A DNA stretch of 64,000 bases, taken from Brachypodium distachyon. Its lineage: Eukaryota > Streptophyta > Magnoliopsida > Poales > Poaceae. Shown piece by piece: positions 21,334 through 33,363 of the stretch. How positions within the stretch are numbered: the stretch's first letter is position 1; the number at the start of each line of letters is the position of its first letter. Both the position numbers and the translations under genes were made by a program. The stretch is from NCBI RefSeq assembly GCF_000005505.3, contig NC_016134.3, positions 37,200,150 to 37,264,149 on the forward strand, read 5' to 3'. The notes under the pieces are model-generated. The model did no database searches. It was not told where the DNA came from and was given only the letters and a program-made list of their open reading frames with translations.

Positions 21334-22305
21334 TTACCTCTCAATCTCGATCGGCTTTGTGATACTAACCACGTGCCCGAAGCTATGCTTGGCAGACTCG
21401 ACGTCGTCCTCGTCGTCGTCTTGATCGTCTCCGATGCTGAACCGACCACCGTCTCCGTCTCCCTCCGCGTGGTTTCCCTTCACCAGCGGCAAGTACCGCG
21501 GCTCCTCGGAGTACATCTTGCCGAGCCAGAGGTAGAACACGACGACGAACAGCACGGTTGCCGTCAGGTACCAGCTGAACTGCAGGTTCACCAGCGACTT
21601 GGCTCGCTCGAGCGCCTCGCCGTCGCGGCACCGGACCACGTCGTGCCCGTCCTCGCGGTTCAGGAAGCAGCCCTTGGGCACGAGCGCGGGCGTCCAGAGC
21701 ATGACGCCCGTGACGACGAACCAGACGCCCTGGAACACGAGGCTGGCCGACCGCGTCAGGCTCACGGCGATGCTCCGGGGGCAAGGGATCCCCAGCAGCG
21801 TGGTGAGCAGGGTCACGGCGACGACGGTCTGCAGCAGCCAGTGGAACTGGCCCTCCACGCCCATGTGGTCCGCCGAGTGGAGGTGGAAGACGAGCAGCTC
21901 CTGCGCGAATGCCGCGCCGGCCACGAGCTGCGAGACGGCGTCTCGCATGGGCGGCGCCCTCGGCCTGGCCCTGTCCATGTGGATGGCCACCGCAGCGAAG
22001 AGGAGCAGCGCGAGCGAGATGGACGCGTGCTCGAAGTTGTGCAGGTGGTCGGACGGGATGGTGCCGTCGTCGTCGAACGGCTGGTGCTTGGCCGGCCCGA
22101 TGACGAGCTCCATCAGGATGGACATGGCCGAGCCGGCAATGACGAGGATGAGCTCGAGGTGCCGGACGCCGCGCACCGGGAACCAGACGGGCGCGACGTA
22201 GGAGCCGGGCCGCAGCAGGAACAGCCGGATGTGGTTGAACAGCTGCCACAGCCCGATGAGGAGGAAGCCAGCGCCCGGCGCGACGTGCCCGACGAGGGTG
22301 CCCAT
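21334..22305 (-). CDS. DUF716 / TMEM45-like membrane protein (copy 2)
   Basis: A 323-residue intronless frame that starts at a good ATG. It shares with copy 1 the GLW-LFNHIRLF opening, YVAPVWFPV, LHNFEHASI, AQELLVFHLHSADHMGVEG, PALVPKGC and LVNLQFSWYL segments, all in the same order and spacing. The loop after the fourth segment and the acidic C-terminal tail (GDDQDDDEDD) differ most. Seven or so hydrophobic segments predict an integral membrane protein. Its function is unknown beyond the family name. The coding region is very GC-rich, so the antisense strand also stays open and should not be read as a gene. Confidence 0.92.
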   Translation of the reverse strand: MGTLVGHVAPGAGFLLIGLWQLFNHIRLFLLRPGSYVAPVWFPVRGVRHLELILVIAGSAMSILMELVIGPAKHQPFDDDGTIPSDHLHNFEHASISLALLLFAAVAIHMDRARPRAPPMRDAVSQLVAGAAFAQELLVFHLHSADHMGVEGQFHWLLQTVVAVTLLTTLLGIPCPRSIAVSLTRSASLVFQGVWFVVTGVMLWTPALVPKGCFLNREDGHDVVRCRDGEALERAKSLVNLQFSWYLTATVLFVVVFYLWLGKMYSEEPRYLPLVKGNHAEGDGDGGRFSIGDDQDDDEDDVESAKHSFGHVVSITKPIEIER

Positions 22306-23280
22306 GGCGTCCCGATCCTTTTTGGACTGTGGGGAGAGGAGGGAAAATGTTGGAACAGTCGTGTCGGGAGGATGGTGTTTGAAGTTTGAATGGTTTGATG
22401 GGAACGGAGGGATTTATTAAGAGGATTGGATTTGGATAGTGTGTCTCTCGAGAGTTCTGGGGGTTTGGAAGGTTTGAAAAGTTTTCTTGCTTTACACATT
22501 GGATCTGGACGAGGTTGTTTCCATGATTCCATCAGCAGTGATGTGTTGAAAGCTCAGGGATGAGGGATAATTTATTTTTCATTTTGCTTTGCTTACTTGG
22601 TTTGGCTTCTGATTTGTCATGGATTTCTTATTTGCAGTGTAAAGATAGCTGTCTGTGTGTGTGTGTATAAGGATAACAAGATTATGGCGGGATTTTGTGA
22701 TGATACTTCATGTCATTTCACTAGTCCTTGGATGAACATTACTAATTCGAAGCAGCTGCCTCCGCGGATGTCACATTGTCCTCCCGGATGAGGTCAGGAG
22801 GGTCGTCGTAGCATTCTCTATTTGGAGAGATTGAACGGTCAAACCCTCTCGTGCAAAGTCCAAAGACGTCCTTAATTCCAACTCGGACATTTTAAGTCTT
22901 TCTCGAAGCGGTCGTATTGACCGGAGCGCCACTGCTGCACAGCAGCAGATGCACATCCATCGCTCAGAACCGTCCAGGTTGCTTCGGCCGGCCCGTTGCA
23001 CATTTCTGACCTGCGCGCGGGCGATGGAACTGCCGCAGGCGCAGGCACAGGCACGTACCCTGCCTGTGGCCCCGGCTGCGCTTTTGGTCGGGTCAGTTTC
23101 TGTTTCGGCGAGACTTTTTTCCCTCTCCTGGACGGTTACGTGCTGGCTGCGAAATGTGGAGCTGACGGAGAACGCGCGCAGTAAATGATGGACGGCATGT
23201 ACAACGACTCAACCATGTTAATGTTTCAAAGAAATCAGCGATGTTCTAGAGAGGGCGAACGTCAAAAAGAAAATGAACAT

Positions 23281-23396
23281 CATACAGTATTGAATTGAGC
23301 TTTAGATGGACGTGAAACTTTATTTTTTGTAAACTAGCATTGAAACTTTTTGAAGTTCTCATACAGTATTGAATCGAGCTTCAGATGGCGTGAAAC
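23281..23396 (+). repeat. About 37-bp direct repeat with T-rich spacer
   Basis: catacagtattgaattgagc and the following 18 bases (23281-23318) recur at 23360-23396 with a few changes. Inside the spacer, tgaaacttt occurs on both sides of attttttgtaaactagcat, another short T-rich scrap. Confidence 0.6.
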
Positions 23397-23869
23397 GGTG
23401 GCTCCTGGCCTTGCAATGGCCGAGCCAAGTTGTTTATAACTGGTACTTTTATTTTTTGTAAGAAGTTCATACTACTTGGTATACTTGCTCTGACTAAGAC
23501 TCCACCTAAGCGCTGAGGTTAGCTGCCGGCATGCAGCAAGGCGCCAGCATACGCTTCATGTGCGAACTTTCAGGTGGGCAAAGCCGGCCCGGCGAGGTCG
23601 AGCCCGGAAAGGGGAACTAGAAGACTGAAGAAACAGACTGGTAGATTGTGCCAAGAAGATGAGTCCAGGTCTACGAAAGGACCAGGAAAATCATTAATAA
23701 CGAACTAACTAAAAACATCATTTAGCGGTGAGAATAAAAATTACGGCTCAATCTAAAAAAAACAATAAAAAATTACAGTGTGAGATAGGGTCATCGTGGA
23801 CTAGAGAATGGGCCTAGTCAGTGTAATCTCTCGGGAAGCCTAGATGGGCCTACCGAAAGCCACCTGATC

Positions 23870-23923
23870 AGCTGGCCCGGCTTAGCGTTCCTCTCAAAAA
23901 AGAAAAAAGCTGGCCCGGCTTAG
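23870..23923 (+). repeat. Micro-insertion with perfect 16-bp flanking repeats
   Basis: agctggcccggcttag occurs at 23870-23885 and 23908-23923. The 22 bases between are cgttcctctcaaaaaagaaa plus two A: a short lead and a poly(A)-like tail. Confidence 0.8.
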
Positions 23924-26883
23924 ACATAAACATGAAAGAGAAGAATCAAAAGCCCACCGCAACAAACGAGTCCCGTACAGACCGTATACCCGCGCCGTCC
24001 GGCGTGTCCCTCGCGGTGCCCGCTGGCGCCAAGCATGCACCGCGGCTGGCCCGTCCGACACGTCGCGGGCGCCCGAGCAGCGGCCTGACGAGGCCTATGC
24101 ACGTAGCCACCACGGTAGCTGTACTGTAACCATGCCGGTTCTGCGGTGCATGCATGGATGGATTGACTGGCCCGGTCAGAGACCGATCGACGCACGATCG
24201 ATGACGCATCAGAACCCCGGCCGGCTCGTCGTCCAGTACGTAGGCTGGCACGCACACACGCAGCCCAACGCGTCGGGTCGCATCTCATCCACCTTGATGA
24301 TGACGATGCATGCACGCATACAACTATATATACATACATGGTCCCGGGCCGGCCGGGAATTGAACCTCTCGTTGCGATGCATGGCAGGGTGGGTGGGGTG
24401 CCTGCCAGTCCCCCGGCAGCGGCATGCAGTAAACTCCATCCAAGCTCTGATGTGTATCACTGCCGATCTCTGAGCTAAGCAACGCTAAAGCTAAGCTTCT
24501 GCATGCTGCGGGCTGTGCGGCTGTGACCTATCGATCATCGATGGCATCATGCATGCAGAGTTGCGCGCGCGCGGACATAATAATGGGTCAGGGATCATCG
24601 ATCGACGCATGCAGATGCAGCTAGCTACATAGGCTGGCATGGCTGATCGTTGATCCGTATCCCCAGATCGAGATGAGGCAGTAGTCCCCTGCTGCATGCG
24701 TGTGCTAGCTGCATGCATGTACATGCATTCTTAGTGTTTTGGCCTCTCCCGGCCAGGCCAGTTCAGAATTCAGAACCACCACCAACATCGATCTATCCCT
24801 GCGCCTGCGTGCATGCATTCATGCCCATCTTTAATGATGCAGCACTCTGGTACGTGCACCAATGGAATGGGTGGTCCTCGATCTCCCCTTCCGAGAAACA
24901 AAGCAGTGACACGTACGAGAAATTAGTGCCGGGACACAATGGTATCATAACGTTAGCACTATACACCATGCATGCGAGCTCGCATGTTTCGAATTATTCC
25001 AGAGTACTCTCGGTCGAACTAAAGCATCAATAACAATTTAGAATCGGAGGAGGAAGCAATACGTAACTAGTTAATTTTTTTGACCAAATCAAGGTTTGTA
25101 TATACAAAGATGTCCATATGTTCTTGAGCAACTCATTTTTTCTATGGCCAACATATGGTTTGTAAAAGATGCGGAACATGCTTGAGAAGAAAAAGACAAT
25201 CACTGCCGAAAATTATGTACCACAAACGGGCCCTAACTTGTCGTGGCCCCATGCATGCATATGCATGTGGTTAATTAGCTCGCTGCTTCGACGCTTCGCT
25301 TTCGCATCAATAAACAAACCAAGGCCACACGTACGCTTGATTACAAAAATACACACGTACTCCACCAGAACTAGAGAACAAATTAATACCAAACCAGCTC
25401 TGCCAAGCAAGTGCAAACTGGAGTGCTTGTCGTCGACCTCCCGCGCCACACCTTTTTCCATCGCCGCGGCTTGCCAATCGATCGATCGATCGCCGTCCAA
25501 CCAAAGAATTAAGACACGCTCTCGCACGGTCGCCCCAGCGCCCGCATGCACGCGATGTCTCGAGCGTACTACCCTAGTACGGGCTACGGATCGACCCCTG
25601 CACAGAGACTAGCCGACAGCGACGTGCACAGGCCAACCAATCCGTCGGATCGTGCCACACAACAACAGTTGGACCGGTCGCCGTCCACGCAGCAGCAGTG
25701 GCAAATGCAAACCACTGGTAGCTCGCTTGCTACGTCTGACACTTAGGAGCTATTTTCACACTGCCTCGGATTTAACACGAGCCGTTTATTTGTTCCGATC
25801 TAATGATTAGGATTACCTGGTACTCCATCCCAATCCTACGGAGTACCAGAGTCAAAAACCACATAGTACCTCAATTTAGAGGGCAAACTTGTAATTAGTA
25901 AAGGTGATTTGGTCTTTTCGCGTGGTCAACAGGATTTTGGTAGGCGGTTAAGAAAAAAGAAAATATTTGTTCCCTCATTAATCTAATCCAGCAGCCATCC
26001 ACGAGATCTAACTCTAGATCAAATCAGGAGCAGTTCGTTCTCAGCCGGAAGACCAAATCAGGAACAGTTCTTTCCAACCGGAAGACCAAATCATTTTCGA
26101 ACAGATGGATCCGGCCGGCGAGCGGCACTGAGAAGAGCGATCAGGACGAGGATCCGGCCGGCCGTCCGGCTCCGGCACTGAGAAGAGCGATCAGGATGAG
26201 GATCCAGCCGGCGAGCGGACGGCGTTGACGAACGGCTTCGAGGGCGGCGAATCGATTCGATGGGTGTCAGGCGGGGCGTTCTGGCCGCAGTGATGGAGAT
26301 CGGTCTGGCGTTTAGAGTCTGTCTGAGTAGAAGGGGAAAAGACCAACTTGCCCTTTGTTATCAACGAACTCCGAAGTATGATTTTGGTGTACCGAAATAC
26401 CTAAAAAAGTCGCACTCAGATGCATCCAAATGTTGCACTCTGTTGGGTTGAATATTTGAACGGCACTCTGTCTGTGTGCCTAGCTATGTTGTGGTTGGGG
26501 CCTAACAATCTGAGAGGGAGTGGACAGAGAGGAACACACACACACGTTCATTCCTGGTCTTGACAGCCACACACCTACGCAACGCGCGCGCAATGAATGG
26601 CGAGCAAAGCCGTGGAGGGAAACTGCTGCGGAGCTAACCTCGGTCATGACACATAAACGGGAGGGCACCTAGCTATCTCTGACTCTCTGTAGGTAGCCTC
26701 TACGTGGTGGTACATGCATGCACGCACGCACGCACCAGTTTATGCCACTTCGGTAAAGCCGCATGAAGCGGGGCAGTATAGACGCACACGGCCCTGCCAC
26801 GTACTTGGACCCTTCATCGTTTTCTTCACCCCATTGGCCACTTTCACATTCAGGCATCAGCATGGGACTGGCTAAAGTTTGCT

Positions 26884-27080
26884 CTCACCGTCCCATAATA
26901 CGAGACATCACATCCCTATATTATCAATTTAGCTAACTAAATAAAAATTAAATAATTAAAAAATCATATGACAATGAATCTAATGATGTATTTTTTGTTA
27001 AAAAACATGTATATTTAATTAATTAAATTGAAAATCTGAGAATGCGTGACTACCTCGCATTATGGTAGGAAGGGAGTAGT
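26884..27080. mobile_element. Stowaway-like MITE (about 197 bp)
   Basis: The left end, ctcaccgtcccataatacga, pairs imperfectly with the right end, cgcattatggtaggaaggga. The interior is very AT-rich and without a gene. Confidence 0.6.
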
Positions 27081-30000
27081 AAGCAGTAAAGATGAGAGGG
27101 GAGCAGCCGAGCAGGGGTCGTACACGCAGCACAGTAGACAGTACTGCCAGTGTGTGTTTGGAAACACGATGCAATGAAAGGGAAGTCCCGAGTCGGAGAC
27201 TTTTCTTCTCATCCGATCCGTCCGGCCGGGCAGGACCAGTACGTTGTACTGATGGACGTGAGGAGTTGATCAGTTCATGCCATCCATGATGCGCGCCGGG
27301 GAAGCAAGCAAGGCATGCCTAGGGGGCCGGTCGCTTTCCACGAGCTGTGCGTGCCGTGGGGGCGAGGAGGAGGCAAAGTAGTAGCCGGGAACGAGCTTAA
27401 GCTCGTGGACAGGTGCTGGGCAGCCATCGCTTTAAAGGCAGGCAGGGGCAGGCGCAGGGTGTGGTTTGCTGGATCCATCTGATCAACATCTGGGCTTTGC
27501 TACAAATGGGGAGGTAAGGTAGATGCGTGGTGGCCTGGCCGCGTAGCCATCTGCCGGTAAACGAGAGGATCTCACAGTTGTGCGTGTCGACGTCCGTCCG
27601 CCGGTCCGCGCGCAAGCGTAACTGTCAGTCTTTAAACTTTTGGCAATCGATGCGCATGACTAGTTATGTCCCATTCCAGACTTTCCTGGCAACACATATA
27701 AATGTTGCGTCTAATGTTCCCTAAAATATGCTGTTGATTTTTCTTTTTGCTGTGTGATGCTGACACAAGTGTGGAAACTGATGCGCGTGACCTTAAATTA
27801 GCTAGCACCGTCGTGGCATGGCTGGGCAGGCCTCAAAAACAAGTCTAGAAATACAGCAGATCGATCGATGTTTACATCTGGGAAGTGGGAAAAAGATATA
27901 CTGCACGCTGGGGCGACGAAATTAAGATCGATCGACGCCACTGAATTTACTTGTTGCCTTTCGTTCTGCACGCTGGGGCCATGCATATGCATCGCGCGAT
28001 CTGCAGACGAGAAGACAGTTATGTTGGCAGCAGCGCTCCTGTGAATCCTTAGACCTATTTCACCTACCAGATTTTATTTATGCTGGCCGTGGCGCTACAT
28101 GTGTTCGATCGACCGGTGGTCCGATCTGCCAATGGACATATATACGTAGGTCCCCCAATTCGTGGACGGATGGCCGTCACACACCTGAACCTGATAGATG
28201 CTGCCATTAAAATTTCGACCCTGTCGTCCATGTGCGTGTCCTATCGATTGGGTTGTGTGCGCCCCTTCCGGTGCAGAATCGCAGACATCCTAGGAGATTT
28301 TCTCCCCTGTTATCTAAAATTTATGGATTTCATCAAGACATGCACGGTGTAATTAACAGCTGGAGTAGCTGATACAGTAATCAACCAAGCTGGAACGCTC
28401 TCCGCCGAGACGCCGCAACCGTGTGTGCGAAAACGTGTACCAAATCATAGCACACCGCTAGCGCGAGGGCATAGAAACCAAATTCTTAGGACATCTCCAA
28501 TGGTGATTGTTACTAATTATCTTCTTTCTCTTCTTGAGTATACATTTTTGATTTTTATTATCTTCTCTTTCTTGATGGACCCACATGTCATCTTCTTTTT
28601 CTTGATATCCACGTAGAGCCTGTTACTTCTTCAAGTAACCACTACCTATTTATTTTATTCAATTTTTTATCTTATTGGTCTACTATTTTTTGGTATCGGC
28701 ATTCGCTCCAACGACCGCCGCTACTTTCGGCGGCCCGCACAAATTGACAGACATCGTTTTGACCTATTCTCCTGCCAATATATTTTCCTACTTTTCGCTT
28801 GCAGCTAGCCCAGACAGACAGCGGCGTTATATTCCGACCTACGTACGTACATACATACGTCCTTGTCCACAGCTGGGTTGACGGCATCTACTTGCTAGCT
28901 TATTACTACTATCGTCGTCCCCGTCAGCCAAGCTAGCTTGATCAGACGACAACGCTTGTCTCGTCTGTGCGCAACCGAACACACAAAACCACCGATCTCG
29001 GCTCGCCCAAGAAAGAGACCGATCGATAACCCGGCAGGCAGGAGGATCCGTCTCACCGAGAGGCCAAGAAACGGCCACATCGATCCGCAAGTGGCAGTAC
29101 TTGGCTAGTTTAAGTTGAGTTTTTGACAATTACCACTTACCAGTGACACCGGCCAGGCGTGGGCGCCGTGCGGTCGGCTTCGAGCGGGATCGGGGTATCC
29201 TGCGGGATGGCGAGAGGATCAGGGAGTCGGCCTCCCCGGACAACGACGCGAGTTGGATGCGTCGCGCGCTGACGGTGGCCTGCACCCACTTTTAATTGGA
29301 GAGGCCGGCAGCACGTCGATCAGCATCCGATGCCGGCCTAGCCGGCTGGGCGGCCGAGAGAGAGAGATGCGCCTGCCGTAAACTGGACTGTCCATCGCCT
29401 GGATCGGCCGATCGTGCGAACCATGCCACTTTTAGGAGCTGCGCCGGAGGCAGCGACTTGTCCCCCGGTTCCCCTCTGCTTGCCTGCCCGGTTATGCCGC
29501 TTAAAACGGGATTTCCTCTTTTTTTTTCCATGAACGCGCGAGAGATCGGCCAGGCTACCTCGGCCCAAACTCAGGCACAAACAATACATGTACATTTTAC
29601 ACAGCTGAACAAAGGTTCCCTATAAAAAGACTTGAATTAAGGTTATGTCTACTCTTTTAAATCCAAGTTTTATATGACTTTCCCGTCAAAAATTCAAAGT
29701 ATACAACGTTTGATCATTATTTTCTTGTCAAAAATAAGAAATATGAACCTGCATCTTAATAATCATTAGTCCTACCTTGCTCTATATAAATTGGGCATGT
29801 ACTATAGGTTGATTTTAACAAAACTCAATGGTGTACATGACTGAATGCTTAGATGTAGACTGGAAATTGAAGATCAAACAGTTAGCACTTAATTTGGCAT
29901 GGCTCGCTTAATGTGGAGAGTGGTCTTTGTGACTTTTAATCTCCTGCCTCCTACTTGTGTCATGAATATGTTTGGTCATTGGCTTAATGGGATGGAGAAG

Positions 30001-32427
30001 TCTCTCAAATTGCTCATCTTTGTTGGGTCGTGTGCGATTTGTTAGTCCATTTGAAATTTTCGGAATGATTTAGTTTTAAACAAAAAGCTTCCAATTTTTT
30101 GCAGGTGGTCTGTTGGGTGACGTACTGGCTCCATTCTTAGTCTCCACTCCGTCCGACGGTGGTGAAGGAATCTATGTAATCTAGGTGCAGCCGTATGGAG
30201 ATGGTAACACGGGAGTTCTACGGCCGGTTTGGGTGGCGCGCCGTTCGTAGGCTGGATGGATGATTTTTGCAGCCTATTTGTTTTACTTTTGAGCTAATTT
30301 GAGATGTAACTGAGAATGATGATACTTTGGCTTAATAATATTATGGTTGCATGCATCAATCAGGTATTCCCTCCTTCGGAAAAAAAAAGTTAGCACATTA
30401 ATTAGTAGACCTGATTAAAGTCCCTAGTCCATGCTATAGCTAGATCCTAATCGTATGCTCTCTTAACAATGCCACAAGAGGCACAACCGTACTGTAGCGG
30501 ACTAGCGGCAAGTAACTCCCAATTAATCAACTTATGACGGACCGGTATACTTCAAATCGGTGTAGCGCGCGCCTGGATCCCTGCTGACGCTATTAGGCTC
30601 AGCGATGCTATTTAGTACGTTGGTTGTCGGTCGCCGGAGTAGCTATACCTACAAATATAGCGTCCATCGTGCTGTATGATGCAGCAGTTCGCCAGTCTCC
30701 TGCCAACAATTTGCACGCGCAGAACAACTACGCATACCAATGTCTTAAATACCATGATAACTACATATATCAGCTTGTTGTGCACCCTAAACCCTTAGCA
30801 CATGTACAACTCGATCTATGCCAGCTTTCAATAGAAGCCAAGTCGAGTCGGGAGTCAGCCATTAGTACACATGGACACACCGAGGTATAGTTTTCTTGGA
30901 CATGATGGACGTACAGAACCATTAACTATAGGATGTTTTGCGAGCTAAAGAAGGTAAAATAATTTTTTGAAACAAATGTGCTTACATGATGAACATTACA
31001 CGTTAATTAGGTGTCTTTGGAATGCGGGAATCTACATGATTTGCAGTTCATCTTGACCATGCATTTTCGCGAGCTTTGGCAGGTATTATTGTTTAATTTC
31101 TCGCCATCTAAATTGGGGTTAGATCTTAAAATCAGTAACTTATCCCCACCACTATCTGTTTCTTTTCTCCCGATGGCCCTATTCATGGATGACAATGGGG
31201 GTTACTCTCCTCGATCGGTACCGACAGGGGCTACACAGGGGGTGACTTCTCACCCCCCCCCCCCCCTCTTAACCTTTTAGGGCCTACTCTTTTCTATCCT
31301 TGTTCCGATCATAGACTTTTTGACAGGAAAGTAAGCCTGGTGCTATTGAGGAAATTAATTTTCGTTTTTTTTGGATGCTAACACATGCGTATACTATATA
31401 TATACCAGTATGGAACTATGGATTACATCAAAAAATATAAGGCAAAAGAGGAAGTACCCATATTTTAGGTAGGCATTAGTTTAGCATGTGTATATGTGAA
31501 AAATATATTGCTAGATGGTTGACTCGCTATGTTTGCTGGCTTATTTTTGTATCCACGATCTCTGATCGGTGAATTGTTTTGACCTCATGAACTTCGGAAA
31601 AAAAAATGACCGTGTGCATCGATTGATGCAAAGGCCAGCCGGGGATCGCCCCTTTTGAAAAGAATATATGTGAAAAATTTAATCCATTTGTCGGAGAACG
31701 ACGACCATTTACATTGATCCATATCCCTATTTTCTCTTTAGAGGAGACAAATGAAAGCGCAAAGCCAGGTTGTTGGAAGAGGGTATGACCCGGTACGTGA
31801 AATGGTGACATGTGGTAAAATTGAAGCAAACGATAATTTGAATGAGTAATTTCTGTTTCTAATTTTAAATCAATCCATATAACGCACATTTTATCATATT
31901 AATATTTTCACTGATTTGCAGTTGAACGTGGAAACTAAAGTGTGTCAGTCATGATTCATGAATACCTTAACCTTATTTATTACGGATCTTATCAGTTGTG
32001 AAAACAGCAACAAATTAAATATTTTCGTAAGAATATAGCACGAAAAATAGAATAAGATGCACATAATTAACGTCGACCAAACGTACCAAGAGTGCATTTC
32101 CAATCTGACCAAACGCAACAACATTAAACAGTTTCGTTGTCAACGTACCCCTACTAGCTCCAAACTGGTCCCGCTCCACCCCACACGAAGTTAACCCCTC
32201 CTACAAGCTGGCCCATACATCAAGGCAGCTCCCTAGCTCCATCCATCCCCAACATATTACCATCGCGCAACAGTATTGGAAGACCAAGAGAAGGATCCCC
32301 TGTAGCTGCACTGCAGCTACCTAAGCTAAGCTCCCTCCCAGCTCCTTCATCCCTAGCACGACACGGCTACACTTGTTACCCTAGCTAGCCAGGAGTACGT
32401 GTGTATAGCGCGCACTCTCCGACGGCT

Positions 32428-33363
32428 ATGAGCGAGCAAGTGAGCGACCTTCCTGCCGAGACCCCGGCGGACGGCGCCGCGGAAATCGTCTCCTTCTCGC
32501 AGCTCCCCTTCGTGCGGCCCAAGCCACCGTCCGCGGCAGCGGCGGCAGAGGCTCCCGGCGGGCCGTCGAGCCCCACGTCGTCGTCCATCCGTCTCTTCGG
32601 CTTCGACTTTCCCCCAGACGTCGGCGGGACCGCCGCGTCGTCCTCCGTCACCACCAACGGCGACGCTGCGGCCAACCATGGCGACCCGGGCCAGGCGGCG
32701 TCGGGTACTGCAAGTGGCGCCGGGCGCAAGTTCGAGTGCCACTACTGCTGCCGCAACTTCCCGACGTCGCAGGCGCTGGGGGGCCACCAGAACGCGCACA
32801 AGCGGGAGCGGCAGCACGCCAAGCGCGCGCAGTTCCAGAGCGCCATGGCCATGCAGCACGTCCACCACGGCCACTACTCGGCGTACCCCGCCTTTGCCGG
32901 CGCCGGAGGCTACCACCACCGCTTCGTCGCCGCGCCGGCCCCGCCGCACATGGGCGGCAACGGACGCTACGAGCCGCCGCCGCACTACCCTTCGTGGTCG
33001 TCGGCCAACCACCTCGCGCCTCCCATGGTGCCGGCCAGCAGGTACTACGGCGGCCCTGGCTCCGTGTCCGAGCCGATCAACGGCAGCCCGGTGCCGGCGT
33101 CCGCGCTCTGGCGGCTCCCGGGCGCTGTCAACGTGGCCGCAGGAGCGGCACCAGTGCCACCGCCGCAGCAAGAACGGCCAGCTCTTGTTGCCAGACGTGA
33201 TGAGATGGCGGCGGCGTGGGGATCAAGAAGAGGAGTCACCCAAGCTGCAGGCTCCGCATCGTCGGCATCATCGGCGTCCTCATCGTCGCAGCACGAAGCG
33301 CGGCACGGGGCGGGAGACGCTGCCGAGAAGAGAGCCAACGTGAGCTTGGACCTGACCTTGTAG
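32428..33363 (+). CDS. Single C2H2 zinc-finger transcription repressor (GIS/ZFP5/6/8-like)
   Basis: A 311-residue intronless frame. I start at the ATG at 32428; the frame is open a little further upstream, but without another ATG. Residues 102-124 are a single zinc finger with the plant-specific QALGGH core (Cys104, Cys107, His120, His124). Ahead of it is the RLFGFDF motif shared by the GIS/ZFP5/6/8 group. The protein ends in LDLTL, an EAR repression motif. His/Tyr/Pro-rich and Ser/Ala-rich linkers fill the rest. In Arabidopsis this group links gibberellin and cytokinin signals to trichome and root-hair formation; a similar nuclear role is inferred. Very GC-rich, so the antisense frame (32353-33171) is a shadow. 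Confidence 0.93.
   Translation: MSEQVSDLPAETPADGAAEIVSFSQLPFVRPKPPSAAAAAEAPGGPSSPTSSSIRLFGFDFPPDVGGTAASSSVTTNGDAAANHGDPGQAASGTASGAGRKFECHYCCRNFPTSQALGGHQNAHKRERQHAKRAQFQSAMAMQHVHHGHYSAYPAFAGAGGYHHRFVAAPAPPHMGGNGRYEPPPHYPSWSSANHLAPPMVPASRYYGGPGSVSEPINGSPVPASALWRLPGAVNVAAGAAPVPPPQQERPALVARRDEMAAAWGSRRGVTQAAGSASSASSASSSSQHEARHGAGDAAEKRANVSLDLTL

Larger units (their letters stand above)
22306..32427. other. 10-kb gene-poor interval
   Basis: No protein-coding gene is supported in 10 kb; the open frames are short and resemble nothing. Individually noted inside it are a direct repeat at 23281-23396, a micro-insertion at 23870-23923, a MITE at 26884-27080 and a cluster of CATGCATG words at 24.1-25.6 kb. 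A C14 run lies at 31253-31266. It may hold non-coding transcripts or distal control elements; nothing in the sequence decides this. Confidence 0.45.

Noticed and set aside
24340..24400. tRNA-like words (ggaattgaacctct)
   Set aside because: No cloverleaf can be formed around it, and no internal promoter boxes at proper spacing.
32401..32427. Nine extra codons before the zinc-finger ATG
   Set aside because: The first of these codons is GTG; the first real ATG is at 32428.
22306..32427. microRNA precursors of the well-known conserved families
   Set aside because: I looked by eye for the common mature sequences (miR156, 160, 164, 166, 167, 169, 171, 172, 319, 390, 393-399) and found none; a folding scan would be needed for new ones.
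32353..33171. 272-codon open frame opposite the zinc-finger gene
   Set aside because: It is the GC-rich shadow of a real, motif-bearing gene on the plus strand.
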